Translations under genes and position numbers: made by a program
Shown: positions 27,398-36,958 of the stretch, piece by piece
Numbering within the stretch: position 1 is the stretch's first letter
Layout of the letters: every line of letters begins with the position of its first letter
Notes under the pieces: model-generated
The model's input: only the letters and a program-made list of their open reading frames with translations
Database searches by the model: none
Told to the model about the DNA's origin: nothing
Assembly (NCBI RefSeq): GCF_037152535.1
Contig: NZ_JBBCMA010000001.1
Coordinates: 62,001-126,000 of the forward strand
Length of the DNA: 64,000 bases
DNA from: Leclercia sp. AS011
Lineage (GTDB): Bacteria; Pseudomonadota; Gammaproteobacteria; Enterobacterales; Enterobacteriaceae
Direction of reading: 5' to 3'

Positions 27398-28417
27398 TTA
27401 CAACACTCCTACCTGTTTCCAGGCTTGCTCAATGGCTGCCGCGACCTCACCACCCGATCGCTTTTCACCGTGTGCCACCGTCAATTTCGCAAAGGCGTCA
27501 AAATCGGCATCCTGAGCCAGCTGCCGATCGCAAACCGTGTCATACCAGGCATAGCCGGCTTTCTCCCAGGCATAGCCGCCAATGGCGGTCGCGGCAAGAT
27601 AAAACGCTCGATTAGGAATGCCCGAATTAAGATGCACGCCGCCGTTATCTTCGCGCGTTTTGATAAAGTCTTGCATATGCGCGGGCTGGGGATCTTTGCC
27701 GAGCAGGGGATCGTCATAGGCGGTGCCAGGTTCTGACATCGATCGCAGCGCCTTACCATTAATTCCGTCAGCCAACAGCCCTTCACCAATCAGCCAGTCG
27801 GCATTGTCGGCCGTTTGCTTCAGGTGATACTGTTTCACCAGCGAGCCGAAAACGTCCGATAACGACTCATTCAGCGCACCCGATTGTTCAAAGTAGATAA
27901 GCCCGGCTTCGGTTTCGGTCACCCCATGGCTTAGTTCATGTGCCACAACGTCAATGGCAATCGTGAAACGGTTAAATATCTCGCCGTCACCATCGCCAAA
28001 TACCATCTGCTGACCATTCCAGAAAGCATTCTGATATTCCCGCCCATAATGAACGGTACCCGTCAGTATCAGCCCTTTATTATCCAGCGAGTCGCGATGA
28101 TAATTTTTCCAGAAAAAATCGTGGGTGATACCTAAATAATCATAGGCTTCATCGACAGCAATATCCTGGTTTGGCGGCTGCCCCTCATAACGCACCTGAG
28201 TGCCCGGCAGTTCCTGGGTCTGTTTTGCATCATAAATATCACGCTCCAGCTGCCCGGCTTTATTGACGTGCGGCGCAGCGGGTTTACCTGGCATATGTGC
28301 CATCAGCGTCTGGACATGCGTCAGCGTCTGGCGGGCGCAACGCTGCTGCGGCTCAGAGCCGCTTTCGATAATACGACGAAGAATATAGGGCGGGATCACG
28401 CTGTGAATTCGGGCCAT
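27398..28417 (-). CDS. Protealysin-like M4 (thermolysin family) metalloprotease
   Basis: This 339-residue protein has no signal peptide. The N terminus is the short propeptide type of protealysins (about 1-50) with the conserved PPY motif at residues 9-11. The catalytic part has HELSH (160-164, zinc and catalytic Glu) and NESLSD (Glu184, third ligand), then the C-terminal thermolysin helical domain with the HLNSGIPNRAFY stretch. Protealysin of Serratia is linked to entry into host cells and cleaves actin and OmpX. The downstream inhibitor gene supports the assignment. It is inserted between yfgJ and xseA and is not in E. coli K-12. Confidence 0.9.
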   Translation of the reverse strand: MARIHSVIPPYILRRIIESGSEPQQRCARQTLTHVQTLMAHMPGKPAAPHVNKAGQLERDIYDAKQTQELPGTQVRYEGQPPNQDIAVDEAYDYLGITHDFFWKNYHRDSLDNKGLILTGTVHYGREYQNAFWNGQQMVFGDGDGEIFNRFTIAIDVVAHELSHGVTETEAGLIYFEQSGALNESLSDVFGSLVKQYHLKQTADNADWLIGEGLLADGINGKALRSMSEPGTAYDDPLLGKDPQPAHMQDFIKTREDNGGVHLNSGIPNRAFYLAATAIGGYAWEKAGYAWYDTVCDRQLAQDADFDAFAKLTVAHGEKRSGGEVAAAIEQAWKQVGVL

Positions 28418-28523
28418 GCTTCTCTCCTGTTTCTGGCAATGCCGAAAAAAAGAAACACGTTAAGTGTAAGTGATGAAGCCAGGCGCGGGGAGAAGTCAGA
28501 GTATTCGTAGCGGCAAACAGCGA

Positions 28524-29897
28524 TTACGCCTTTTTGCGCGCGCGCGTTTTCTTCACCGGCGTCACGCCTTTCACTTCGCTTTCAACCCAGCCGTCTGACA
28601 GGCGGGTGGTGAGCATATCGCCCGCCTTGACCTGTTTAGTCTGCTTCAGCACTTTGCCGTCGGTTGCGGTGGTTACGCTGTAGCCGCGCGCCAGCGTCGA
28701 GAGCGGGCTGACCGCTTCCAGATGGGTCACCGCATTGCCAAAACGTTCACGGGTGGTACTTAAACGGGCGCGGACCGTCTCCGCCAGGCGGTACTCCAGC
28801 TGCTGAATACGCGTTTGCGCGCGATAAATTTTCGGCTGCGGGTTCTGCTGGTTAAGACGCTGCGTCACCCGCTGCTGGCGCGAGACCGCACGCTTGAGCT
28901 GATTATCCACCGCCAGGTTCATGCGCTGGCGCAGACGTTCCAGTACGGTCTGCTGACGCGCCAGACGCAGCTGAGGATGCTGCTGTTGCAGACGATGGTG
29001 AAGCTGGGTAAACCGACGGGTGCGGTTGGCGAGGAAATAGTCCATCGCCATCTCCAGGCGCTGCTGGCCGTTTTGCATCTGGCGCAGCAGCTCAAGCTGG
29101 TTCCGGCTCACCATTTCTGCGGCAGCAGAGGGAGTGGGGGCCCGCAGGTCGGCGACAAAATCGGCGATAGTGACGTCAGTTTCGTGGCCGACGGCGCTGA
29201 CCACCGGGATCTGGCTGGCAAAAATCGCCCGCGCCACGCGTTCGTCGTTAAAGCTCCAGAGATCCTCCAGCGAACCACCTCCACGCCCGACGATCAGCAC
29301 ATCACACTCCTGACGAGCGTTAGCAAGCTGAATGGCGCGGACAATCTGACCGGGCGCATCGTCGCCCTGTACCGCGGTCGGGTAGATGATGACCGGCAGG
29401 GAAGGGTCGCGGCGTTTCAGCACGTGCAGGATGTCATGCAGTGCGGCGCCAGTTTTTGAGGTGATCACCCCCACGCAGTGGGCAGGGGAGGGGAGCGGCT
29501 GTTTATACTGCTGATCGAACAGCCCTTCCGCCGAAAGCGCGGCTTTCAGCTGCTCATATTTCTGCTGAAGAAGTCCTTCACCCGCGGGCTGCATGCTCTC
29601 GACGATAATCTGATAATCACCGCGCGGCTCGTACAGGGTAATACTGGCGCGAACCAGCACCTGCTGCCCGTGCTGCGGCCGGAAGGTGACCCGACGGTTG
29701 CTGTTGCGGAACATCGCGCAGCGCACCTGAGCGGTATTGTCCTTCAGGGTGAAGTACCAGTGACCGGATGCCGGTTGGGTGAAATTGGAGATCTCTCCGC
29801 TAATCCACACCTGGCCTATTTCCTGCTCAAGCAGCAAACGGACCGTCTGATTAAGGCGGCTGACGGTATAAATTGAGGGGGATTGAGAGGATAACAT
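28524..29897 (-). CDS. xseA: Exodeoxyribonuclease VII large subunit
   Basis: This 457-residue protein has an N-terminal OB-fold (about 1-100, [24 protein letters not shown]), a central catalytic domain ([16 protein letters not shown]) and a long Arg/Gln-rich coiled-coil region. A basic C-terminal tail (KKTRARKKA) ends it. With XseB it degrades single-stranded DNA from both ends. Length is close to E. coli (456). It diverges from guaB, as expected. Confidence 0.97.
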   Translation of the reverse strand: MLSSQSPSIYTVSRLNQTVRLLLEQEIGQVWISGEISNFTQPASGHWYFTLKDNTAQVRCAMFRNSNRRVTFRPQHGQQVLVRASITLYEPRGDYQIIVESMQPAGEGLLQQKYEQLKAALSAEGLFDQQYKQPLPSPAHCVGVITSKTGAALHDILHVLKRRDPSLPVIIYPTAVQGDDAPGQIVRAIQLANARQECDVLIVGRGGGSLEDLWSFNDERVARAIFASQIPVVSAVGHETDVTIADFVADLRAPTPSAAAEMVSRNQLELLRQMQNGQQRLEMAMDYFLANRTRRFTQLHHRLQQQHPQLRLARQQTVLERLRQRMNLAVDNQLKRAVSRQQRVTQRLNQQNPQPKIYRAQTRIQQLEYRLAETVRARLSTTRERFGNAVTHLEAVSPLSTLARGYSVTTATDGKVLKQTKQVKAGDMLTTRLSDGWVESEVKGVTPVKKTRARKKA

Positions 29898-29986
29898 GTG
29901 AGCGGGATCAAATTCTAAATCAGCAAGTTATTCAGTCGATAGTAACCTGATAAGAGGCAATCGCAAGCATTTTTTATAAAAAAGTG

Positions 29987-30015
29987 TAGATGCAATCGGT
30001 TACGCTCTGTATAAT
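29987..30015 (+). promoter_or_regulatory. guaB promoter with PurR-type operator
   Basis: TAGATG (29987-29992), a 17-base spacer and TATAAT (30010-30015) form the promoter. An AT-rich UP-element-like stretch lies at about 29969-29984. ATGCAATCGGTTACGC (29990-30005) fits the PurR consensus at 11 of 16 positions and overlaps the -35 to -10 spacer, as in E. coli guaBA. Confidence 0.75.
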
Positions 30016-30056
30016 GCCACGGCAATATTTAACCACCCAGGTCAGAGATATTGCCC

Positions 30057-31523
30057 ATGCTACGTATCGCTAAAGAAGCACTGACGTTTGACGACGTCCT
30101 CCTCGTTCCCGCTCATTCCACCGTTCTGCCGAATACTGCCGACCTCAGCACGCAGTTGACCAAAACCATTCGCCTGAACATTCCTATGCTCTCCGCGGCA
30201 ATGGACACCGTGACTGAAGCGCGCCTGGCTATCGCCCTGGCTCAGGAAGGCGGCATTGGCTTTATTCATAAAAACATGTCTATCGAGCGCCAGGCAGAAG
30301 AAGTTCGCCGCGTGAAGAAACATGAATCTGGCATCGTGACCGATCCACAGACCGTTCTGCCAACCACCACTCTGCACGAAGTGAAAGCCCTGACCGAGCG
30401 TAACGGTTTTGCAGGCTATCCGGTTGTGACCGAAGACAACGAGCTGGTCGGTATCATTACCGGTCGTGACGTGCGTTTCGTCACCGACCTGAACCAGCCG
30501 GTCAGCGTCTACATGACCCCGAAAGAGCGTCTGGTGACCGTGCGTGATGGCGAATCCCGCGACGTGGTTCTGGCAAAAATGCACGAAAAACGTGTTGAAA
30601 AAGCGCTGGTTGTGGACGACAGCTTCCACCTGCGCGGCATGATCACCGTTAAAGACTTCCAGAAAGCAGAACGTAAACCAAACGCCTGTAAAGACGAGCA
30701 TGGCCGTCTGCGCGTGGGTGCGGCGGTTGGCGCGGGTGCAGGCAACGAAGAGCGCGTTGATGCGCTGGTTGCTGCAGGCGTTGACGTCCTGCTGATCGAC
30801 TCCTCTCACGGCCACTCCGAAGGCGTGCTGCAGCGTATTCGTGAAACCCGTGCTAAATATCCTGACCTGCAGATCATCGGCGGTAACGTGGCAACCGGCG
30901 CAGGCGCTCGCGCGCTGGCGGAAGCCGGTTGCAGCGCGGTGAAAGTGGGTATCGGCCCAGGCTCCATCTGTACCACCCGTATCGTGACCGGCGTGGGCGT
31001 TCCGCAGATCACCGCGGTATCTGACGCGGTTGAAGCCCTTGAAGGCACCGGTATTCCGGTTATTGCTGACGGCGGGATCCGCTTCTCTGGCGACATCGCC
31101 AAAGCGATCGCGGCCGGTGCGGCTGCGGTGATGGTGGGCTCGATGCTGGCCGGTACCGAAGAGTCCCCGGGCGAAATCGAACTGTTCCAGGGCCGTTCTT
31201 ACAAATCTTACCGCGGTATGGGTTCTCTGGGCGCGATGTCTAAAGGCTCCTCCGATCGTTACTTCCAGACCGATAACGCTGCCGACAAACTGGTGCCGGA
31301 AGGTATCGAAGGCCGCGTGGCCTATAAAGGCTACCTGAAAGAGATCATTCACCAGCAGATGGGCGGCCTGCGCTCCTGTATGGGCCTGACCGGCTGTGGT
31401 ACCATTGACCTGCTGCGTACTAAAGCGGAATTCGTGCGTATCAGCGGTGCGGGTATTCAGGAAAGTCACGTTCACGACGTGACCATCACCAAAGAGTCCC
31501 CGAACTACCGCATGGGCTCCTGA
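30057..31523 (+). CDS. guaB: Inosine-5'-monophosphate dehydrogenase
   Basis: IMPDH converts IMP to XMP with NAD+, the first committed step to GMP. The start at 30057 ([14 protein letters not shown]) gives 488 residues, the E. coli length; a TTG two codons earlier is unlikely. Two CBS domains are inserted at about 95-200. The active-site loop [15 protein letters not shown] carries the catalytic Cys. The flap segment and KGSSDRYFQ are present. It forms an operon with guaA. Confidence 0.98.
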   Translation: MLRIAKEALTFDDVLLVPAHSTVLPNTADLSTQLTKTIRLNIPMLSAAMDTVTEARLAIALAQEGGIGFIHKNMSIERQAEEVRRVKKHESGIVTDPQTVLPTTTLHEVKALTERNGFAGYPVVTEDNELVGIITGRDVRFVTDLNQPVSVYMTPKERLVTVRDGESRDVVLAKMHEKRVEKALVVDDSFHLRGMITVKDFQKAERKPNACKDEHGRLRVGAAVGAGAGNEERVDALVAAGVDVLLIDSSHGHSEGVLQRIRETRAKYPDLQIIGGNVATGAGARALAEAGCSAVKVGIGPGSICTTRIVTGVGVPQITAVSDAVEALEGTGIPVIADGGIRFSGDIAKAIAAGAAAVMVGSMLAGTEESPGEIELFQGRSYKSYRGMGSLGAMSKGSSDRYFQTDNAADKLVPEGIEGRVAYKGYLKEIIHQQMGGLRSCMGLTGCGTIDLLRTKAEFVRISGAGIQESHVHDVTITKESPNYRMGS

Positions 31524-31533
31524 TAAGTTTCCA

Positions 31534-31561
31534 CGCCCGGCTATATGCCGGGCGATTTTGT
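31534..31561 (+). terminator. Intercistronic hairpin between guaB and guaA
   Basis: CGCCCGGC (31534-31541) and GCCGGGCG (31547-31554) flank TATAT, followed by ATTTTGTTT. It probably lowers read-through or protects the guaB message inside the guaBA operon. Confidence 0.55.
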
Positions 31562-31586
31562 TTCACTTGCCTCGGAATTAGCGTCA

Positions 31587-33164
31587 ATGACGGAAAATAT
31601 TCATAAACATCGCATTCTCATTCTGGATTTCGGTTCGCAATATACTCAGCTGGTGGCACGTCGCGTGCGTGAGCTGGGCGTTTACTGTGAACTGTGGGCG
31701 TGGGATGTCACGGAAGCACAGATTCGCGAATTCAACCCAAGCGGTATCATCCTCTCCGGTGGCCCGGAAAGCACCACCGAAGCCAACAGCCCGCGTGCGC
31801 CGCAGTACGTGTTCGAAGCGGGCGTGCCGGTATTCGGCGTCTGCTACGGCATGCAGACCATGGCGATGCAGTTGGGTGGTCACGTTGAAGGTTCTAACGA
31901 GCGTGAGTTCGGCTACGCGCAGGTTGAAGTTCAGACCGACAGCGCCCTGATCCGCGGTATCGAAGACTCCCTGACTGCCGACGGCAAAGCGCTGCTCGAC
32001 GTGTGGATGAGCCACGGCGACAAAGTCACCGCTATCCCATCTGACTTCGTGACCGTTGCCAGCACCGAGAGCTGCCCGTTCGCCATCATGGCTAACGAAG
32101 AGAAACGCTTCTACGGCGTGCAGTTCCACCCGGAAGTGACCCACACCCGTCAGGGCCTGCGCATGCTGGAGCGTTTTGTCATCGACATCTGCCAGTGTGA
32201 AGCCCTGTGGACACCAGCAAAAATCATCGACGACGCCGTGGAGCGTATTCGCCAGCAGGTCGGCGATGACAAAGTTATCCTCGGCCTCTCCGGCGGCGTG
32301 GACTCCTCCGTGACCGCGATGCTGCTGCACCGCGCTATCGGTAAAAACCTGACCTGCGTGTTCGTGGACAACGGCCTGCTGCGTCTGAACGAAGCCCAGC
32401 AGGTAATGGACATGTTCGGTGACCACTTCGGTCTGAACATCGTTCACGTGGAAGGCGAGAAGCGCTTCCTCGACGCGCTGAAAGGCGAGAACGATCCGGA
32501 AGCGAAACGTAAGATCATCGGCCGCGTGTTCGTAGAAGTGTTTGACGAAGAAGCGCTGAAGCTGGAAGACGTGAAGTGGCTGGCGCAGGGCACCATCTAC
32601 CCTGACGTGATCGAATCCGCGGCATCTGCCACCGGTAAAGCGCACGTCATCAAATCTCACCACAACGTGGGCGGCCTGCCGAAAGAGATGAAGATGGGTC
32701 TGGTTGAACCGCTGCGTGAGCTGTTCAAAGACGAAGTGCGTAAGATCGGCCTGGAGCTGGGTCTGCCGTACGACATGCTCTACCGTCACCCGTTCCCGGG
32801 CCCGGGTCTGGGCGTGCGCGTGCTGGGTGAAGTGAAGAAAGAGTACTGCGACCTGCTGCGTCGTGCCGATGCGATCTTCATCGAAGAGCTGCACAAAGCT
32901 GACCTGTACAACAAAGTGAGCCAGGCGTTCACCGTGTTCCTGCCGGTTCGCTCCGTCGGCGTTATGGGCGATGGCCGTAAGTACGACTGGGTTGTCTCCC
33001 TGCGTGCGGTGGAGACCATCGACTTCATGACCGCGCACTGGGCGCACCTGCCGTATGACTTCTTAGGCCGCGTGTCTAACCGCATCATCAACGAAGTGAA
33101 CGGTATTTCCCGCGTGGTGTATGACATCAGCGGTAAGCCACCAGCGACGATTGAGTGGGAATAA
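31587..33164 (+). CDS. guaA: GMP synthase (glutamine-hydrolysing)
   Basis: The start at 31587 ([18 protein letters not shown]) gives 525 residues, the E. coli length. A class I glutamine amidotransferase domain comes first (Cys in GVCYGMQ, His/Glu in FHPE). The ATP-pyrophosphatase domain follows (P-loop GLSGGVDSS), then the dimerisation domain ending KPPATIEWE. It converts XMP to GMP. A strong terminator follows at 33192. Confidence 0.98.
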   Translation: MTENIHKHRILILDFGSQYTQLVARRVRELGVYCELWAWDVTEAQIREFNPSGIILSGGPESTTEANSPRAPQYVFEAGVPVFGVCYGMQTMAMQLGGHVEGSNEREFGYAQVEVQTDSALIRGIEDSLTADGKALLDVWMSHGDKVTAIPSDFVTVASTESCPFAIMANEEKRFYGVQFHPEVTHTRQGLRMLERFVIDICQCEALWTPAKIIDDAVERIRQQVGDDKVILGLSGGVDSSVTAMLLHRAIGKNLTCVFVDNGLLRLNEAQQVMDMFGDHFGLNIVHVEGEKRFLDALKGENDPEAKRKIIGRVFVEVFDEEALKLEDVKWLAQGTIYPDVIESAASATGKAHVIKSHHNVGGLPKEMKMGLVEPLRELFKDEVRKIGLELGLPYDMLYRHPFPGPGLGVRVLGEVKKEYCDLLRRADAIFIEELHKADLYNKVSQAFTVFLPVRSVGVMGDGRKYDWVVSLRAVETIDFMTAHWAHLPYDFLGRVSNRIINEVNGISRVVYDISGKPPATIEWE

Positions 33165-33191
33165 ATCCCGTCCGTTAATCGTTTTCTATTT

Positions 33192-33217
33192 AAGCCCGCA
33201 TCCTGCGGGCTTTTTTT
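33192..33217 (+). terminator. Rho-independent terminator after guaA
   Basis: AAGCCCGCA (33192-33200) and TGCGGGCTT (33204-33212) form a perfect stem running into seven Ts. It separates guaBA from the convergent accessory genes. Confidence 0.93.
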
Positions 33218-33225
33218 CGCCTGTG

Positions 33226-33975
33226 TCATTTCACCGCTTGCTCAATCACCCGGGCAATCTCCTCCGGCTGGCTCACCATCGACACATGGCTTGCCGCCAC
33301 TTCGGTGGTTTTGGCATGAATCGTCTTCGCCATCGCCCGCTCCAGGTCCGGGTTGATCATCCGGTCATTCTTGCTGATTACATACCAGCTCGGCTTATCG
33401 TGCCAGGCCGCGTGGGCGACCTTTTGCGCAAAAGCATCTGCGCGGATCGGGCCCTGGGTGGCGGTCAGTCTGTTCTGCTCAGCAGCCTTAATGTCCGGCG
33501 CAAAGTCCTGACGTACCGATTTGCCCGGCAAATAGAGAAAACCGTCTGCGGTTTTGGCGATGCCCGCGCTGCCCGGTGGGGCAGGGTAGCGCCCCGCCAG
33601 ATCCGCCGTCGACTGGCCTGAATCCGGGGCAAACGCCGCCACATAGACCAGCGATTTGACCCGCGTATCGTTACCCGCCTCGCTGATCACCGTCCCGCCC
33701 CAGGAGTGGCCCACCAGCACCACATCCCCGTGAGCCCGGGCGATAGCGCGCCGGGTGGCATCGACATCATCTTTTAACGAGGTGAGCGGCAGCTGAACGG
33801 CAATGACTTCGGTATGCTGGCTTTGCAGTTTGTCGATCACCGGGTTCCAGCTGCTGCCGTCGGCGAAGGCACCGTGCACCAGCACCACGGTTTTATCGCT
33901 GCCCGCCAGTGCCGAACCGCTGGCGGCGGCCAGCATCAGGCCCACCGCAACGGTATGTATTGAGAGTTTATTCAT
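33226..33975 (-). CDS. Exported alpha/beta hydrolase
   Basis: The start at 33975 (GAGG seven bases upstream) gives 249 residues; a GTG two codons earlier is possible. A Sec signal peptide (about 1-24, cleavage near SALA|GS) is followed by an alpha/beta hydrolase fold with oxyanion HGAF, nucleophile elbow GHSWGG and a late His (ASHVSMV). This esterase-like family is common in proteobacteria as a periplasmic protein of unknown substrate. It is last of a three-gene operon with a BhsA-like protein and a DUF6130 protein. Confidence 0.8.
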   Translation of the reverse strand: MNKLSIHTVAVGLMLAAASGSALAGSDKTVVLVHGAFADGSSWNPVIDKLQSQHTEVIAVQLPLTSLKDDVDATRRAIARAHGDVVLVGHSWGGTVISEAGNDTRVKSLVYVAAFAPDSGQSTADLAGRYPAPPGSAGIAKTADGFLYLPGKSVRQDFAPDIKAAEQNRLTATQGPIRADAFAQKVAHAAWHDKPSWYVISKNDRMINPDLERAMAKTIHAKTTEVAASHVSMVSQPEEIARVIEQAVK

Positions 33976-33984
33976 GGTCACGCC

Positions 33985-34239
33985 TCAACGATAAATATCC
34001 GCGGTGCCTGACAGGGTGTTATTTCCCCCGGCGGAGGTAATGTGGAATGCGCTGGCACCCGCTTCGGCGGCTTTGGCCTGCAGTTTCGCCTCCAGATCTG
34101 CCAGTGACGATGCGCCGCTGCTGTCGGAAATAGTGCCTATTTTTTGCAGCCCCTGCGGCTGGTTAATTTCCTCGGCAGCGAAAGCGGAGGAAGTCATGGC
34201 GGCGGTGAAGGTCAGAACGGCGATCAGTAATGTTTTCAT
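33985..34239 (-). CDS. YdgH/BhsA/McbA-like (DUF1471) periplasmic protein
   Basis: An 84-residue protein with a signal peptide (about 1-22, cleavage near AFA|AEE) and one DUF1471 domain, ending in the typical LEAKLQAKAAEAGASAFHITSAGGNNTLSGTA-type pattern. Family members such as BhsA and McbA in E. coli are small stress-induced periplasmic or outer-membrane proteins that affect biofilm and permeability. The start at 34239 has AGGA eight bases upstream. The next gene starts nine bases after its stop. Confidence 0.82.
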   Translation of the reverse strand: MKTLLIAVLTFTAAMTSSAFAAEEINQPQGLQKIGTISDSSGASSLADLEAKLQAKAAEAGASAFHITSAGGNNTLSGTADIYR

Positions 34240-34274
34240 GGTGTAAATCCTCAAAAATAAGTGATGGGTTGCGT

Positions 34275-34736
34275 TCAGTGCATAACCGCAGCATGGGGCG
34301 GTACGGTGAATTCGATGGTTTTACGATCAACAGGTTTATGGGTTGGGTCGGCGAGAATAAGGGTCACCTGGTGATGCCCTGCGGGCAGTCCCACCAGAAT
34401 GACCGGCTCGCCGCTGGCGTCAGCCCAGTGCCACGGGTTGTCATCCACGATGACGTGGATATGACCGATGCGCGGCGTCACCTTGAGCGCTTCGGGCCCG
34501 AACACGGGTTCAATGCGCATGTTCTCGGTGCGGTACTGAATAAAGACCGCGCCTTTACTCAGCGGGCCCGCCAGCGGCGGATCAACAATCAGCTTTGCCG
34601 GAGGCTGGGGCTGTTCGAGCGGGGCAACGGCGGCGGGGCCGTTAACATCCGCCGCACTGAGCCCGCTTAACGTTGCGGCCCAGGTGCAGCTTGATGCCAA
34701 CGTGAACAGCGTGAGCAGTACATTTCGATGCAACAT
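34275..34736 (-). CDS. DUF6130-family exported protein
   Basis: This 153-residue protein has a signal peptide (about 1-20, ending TWA|AT) and a compact beta-rich domain. Its recognisable core is IGHIHVIVDDNPWHWADASGEP, given here as positions of about residues 90-111, followed by LVGLPAGHHQVTL. The family has no known function; the His- and Trp-rich core could bind a ligand or metal, which is speculation. AGGAG lies eight bases before the ATG. It is first gene of the three-gene secreted-protein operon. Confidence 0.72.
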   Translation of the reverse strand: MLHRNVLLTLFTLASSCTWAATLSGLSAADVNGPAAVAPLEQPQPPAKLIVDPPLAGPLSKGAVFIQYRTENMRIEPVFGPEALKVTPRIGHIHVIVDDNPWHWADASGEPVILVGLPAGHHQVTLILADPTHKPVDRKTIEFTVPPHAAVMH

Positions 34737-34956
34737 TCGGGTATCTCCTCTTCAGGTCATCAATGGCGACAGATACAGGAAAACATTTTTATGTATCGGA
34801 TCTGTTTGCTGCGGGCGGCTTTTTTGTATGGCTGCGTAAGCAGGGCGGGGTGGATACAGTGCGATACATTCCGGGCAAGCGCGGGGGGCTTTCTGCTGGC
34901 ATCGTGTCTGCAGAGGCACCCGGGTGGGTGCTAAAGCAAAGAGGAGAATTACCCTC

Positions 34957-35682
34957 ATGAATCACGAAAAAGTAGCGTTGATTTTCGGCGGCGCGCGCGG
35001 TATCGGGGCGGCTATTGCGGCGCGACTGGCGCACGACGGTTATCGGGTTGCCGTCACCTGGGTGTCACGTCCGGACCGGGCGCAGGCACTGGTGTCAACG
35101 ATTGAGCAACAGGGCGGGGAGGCGATAACCATTGAAGCTGACAGCGCAGACGCAACGGCTATCCAGGCGGCGGTGGATAAGACATTACAGCGGTATGGCA
35201 GGCTGGATGTCGCGGTGGTGAATGCGGGTGTGTTGCGCCTCGGAACTATTGAGGATTATTCGCTGGAGGATCTGGATACCACCCTGGCCGTCAACGTGCG
35301 CGGCGTTTTCCTCGCCATTCAGGCGGCAGTTAAGCAGATGGCAGAAGGGGGACGCGTGATCACCATCGGCAGTAATACCGCGGTGCGCACCGGACATGCG
35401 GGCAGCAGCGTTTATGCCATGAGTAAAGCGGCCGTGGCGTCGATGGTGCAAAATCTGGCGCTGGATCTGGCGCCACGGCACATCACCATCAACAACATTC
35501 AGCCCGGACCCATCGCCACCGATATGACTGCCGGAATGGCGGAGCAGATCGTCAGCAGCATTCCGCTGCAGCGAATGGGGGAGCCGGATGAAATCGCCTC
35601 GCTGGCCGCCTGGCTTGCCGGTGAGTCGTCCGGTTATATGACCGGGGCAAGCCTGACCATTGATGGCGGCTTTGTACTTTAG
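34957..35682 (+). CDS. SDR-family oxidoreductase
   Basis: This 241-residue classical short-chain dehydrogenase has the cofactor motif GGARGIGAAI, the NAG segment (VVNAGVL), a catalytic Ser (IGSNTA) and YAMSK (YxxxK), with a C-terminal TGASLTIDGGF. GGAG lies ten bases before the ATG at 34957; an in-frame start at 34924 adds 11 poor residues. Substrate unknown; it resembles 3-oxoacyl/glucose dehydrogenase-like SDRs. It is convergent with the MFS gene, with a 3-base overlap of the stop codons. Confidence 0.82.
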   Translation: MNHEKVALIFGGARGIGAAIAARLAHDGYRVAVTWVSRPDRAQALVSTIEQQGGEAITIEADSADATAIQAAVDKTLQRYGRLDVAVVNAGVLRLGTIEDYSLEDLDTTLAVNVRGVFLAIQAAVKQMAEGGRVITIGSNTAVRTGHAGSSVYAMSKAAVASMVQNLALDLAPRHITINNIQPGPIATDMTAGMAEQIVSSIPLQRMGEPDEIASLAAWLAGESSGYMTGASLTIDGGFVL

Positions 35683-36860
35683 TCGCTAAGGGCAGGGAAG
35701 CCCGTCCGACTCTGGGATGTCTGCCCCTTCACGATAGCCACCGCCAGCCCGGCAATCACCAGCGTCAGCCCCAACGACAGCCACATCGCACCGAGGGTCC
35801 CGAACGCCCGGTTCAACCACGCGTAGGCCAGCGGGGAGGCCGCCGCCATCAGCTGGGCCGGGATCAGCAGTACCCCGGTGCGCCTGGCGTACTCTTCCGG
35901 GGCAAACAGCTGCAAGGGTAAGGTGGCTTTCACGATAGTCACCAGCCCGTTAATCGCGCCGTAACCCAGCACAAAACCGGCCGCGGACCAGAGGAACAGC
36001 GTACTGCTCAGCCCGAGCAGAAAGCACACCGGCATGGCAAGAGCGGTCAGCAGCGTCAGGCGCAGCGGGGTGAGTCCCGCCCCGGCGATCACCTCCAGGA
36101 ATCGCGCCCCGGTCTGTCCAATCCCCCATAACATGCCGATGGTAACCGGCAGGCCGACGCTGGCGATAAATTCCGGCAGGTGGGTGGACGTGCCGTTAGA
36201 GACAAAGGTAATCAGCGCAATAAAGGCGGCATACAGCCAGCCGTTGCGGCGATCCTGTTTAACGGCTGGCAGGGTGGATGGTTTGACGGTCGGGCGTGTT
36301 TGATTGGATAAAGCCAGGGTTAACGCGGCGCTCAATAAGCCGAACAGGGCATAGACCAGCAGCGCGTCCCGCCAGCTCATGATTGTCAGCAACGCCTCGC
36401 CCAGCGGCCAGAACACCACCGACGCCAGCCCACCCGCCAGGGTGATGCGAGAGATGGTACGCCGCGCCTGCTGGCCGTAGAGATTCACCAGCGCCGCAAA
36501 CAGCGCGTCATACAGTGACAGGCGCATGCCGATGCCGGTTAGCATCCAGGCGGCGTACCAGGCGACAAGGGAGTGGGCGTTTGCCATCATCATACAGCTG
36601 GCGGAGATCAGCAGCGATCCGAGCATCACCACCCGCTGTCCTCCCATCCGCGCCAGAAGATAAGCAACAAAAGGCGAGAGGGCGGCCATCACCAGCATGG
36701 CGAGTGTCAGGCCCGAATAGATTGCCGGGGACGACCAGCCGCTATCCGCTGCGATGGCCCGGGCAAACGTGCCCGGCATGTAAAAGGAGATCCCCCAGTT
36801 GATGAGCTGGTTACAGCCGGTGGTCAGGGGAAGCGTGCGGGGCATGGCCAGGTTTTTCAT
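35679..36860 (-). CDS. MFS transporter
   Basis: This 393-residue protein has about 12 membrane segments and the small loop between TM2 and TM3 typical of the major facilitator superfamily (YLLARMGGQRVVMLGS). It is likely a drug or metabolite transporter of the inner membrane; no specific substrate can be deduced. It is transcribed divergently from a LysR-type regulator 98 bases away, the usual arrangement for a regulated efflux or uptake gene. Confidence 0.8.
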   Translation of the reverse strand: MKNLAMPRTLPLTTGCNQLINWGISFYMPGTFARAIAADSGWSSPAIYSGLTLAMLVMAALSPFVAYLLARMGGQRVVMLGSLLISASCMMMANAHSLVAWYAAWMLTGIGMRLSLYDALFAALVNLYGQQARRTISRITLAGGLASVVFWPLGEALLTIMSWRDALLVYALFGLLSAALTLALSNQTRPTVKPSTLPAVKQDRRNGWLYAAFIALITFVSNGTSTHLPEFIASVGLPVTIGMLWGIGQTGARFLEVIAGAGLTPLRLTLLTALAMPVCFLLGLSSTLFLWSAAGFVLGYGAINGLVTIVKATLPLQLFAPEEYARRTGVLLIPAQLMAAASPLAYAWLNRAFGTLGAMWLSLGLTLVIAGLAVAIVKGQTSQSRTGFPALSD

Positions 36861-36958
36861 TATCTTTCATTCCTTCAGGCAGTTATCCTGAGCATATCCC
36901 GCGCATCAGGCTGCTGGCAGGCCGGTGCGTTTATGGCTCCTATAAGAGAAACTTTGTG

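Noticed and set aside
30060..31475. 471-codon open frame opposite guaB, and a similar one opposite guaA (31584-33047)
   Set aside because: Both mirror the strong codon bias of the highly expressed guaBA genes and match no known protein.
34737..34956. Short open frames (66-68 codons) upstream of the SDR gene
   Set aside because: They overlap one another on both strands, lack ribosome sites and resemble nothing known; treated as the promoter region.
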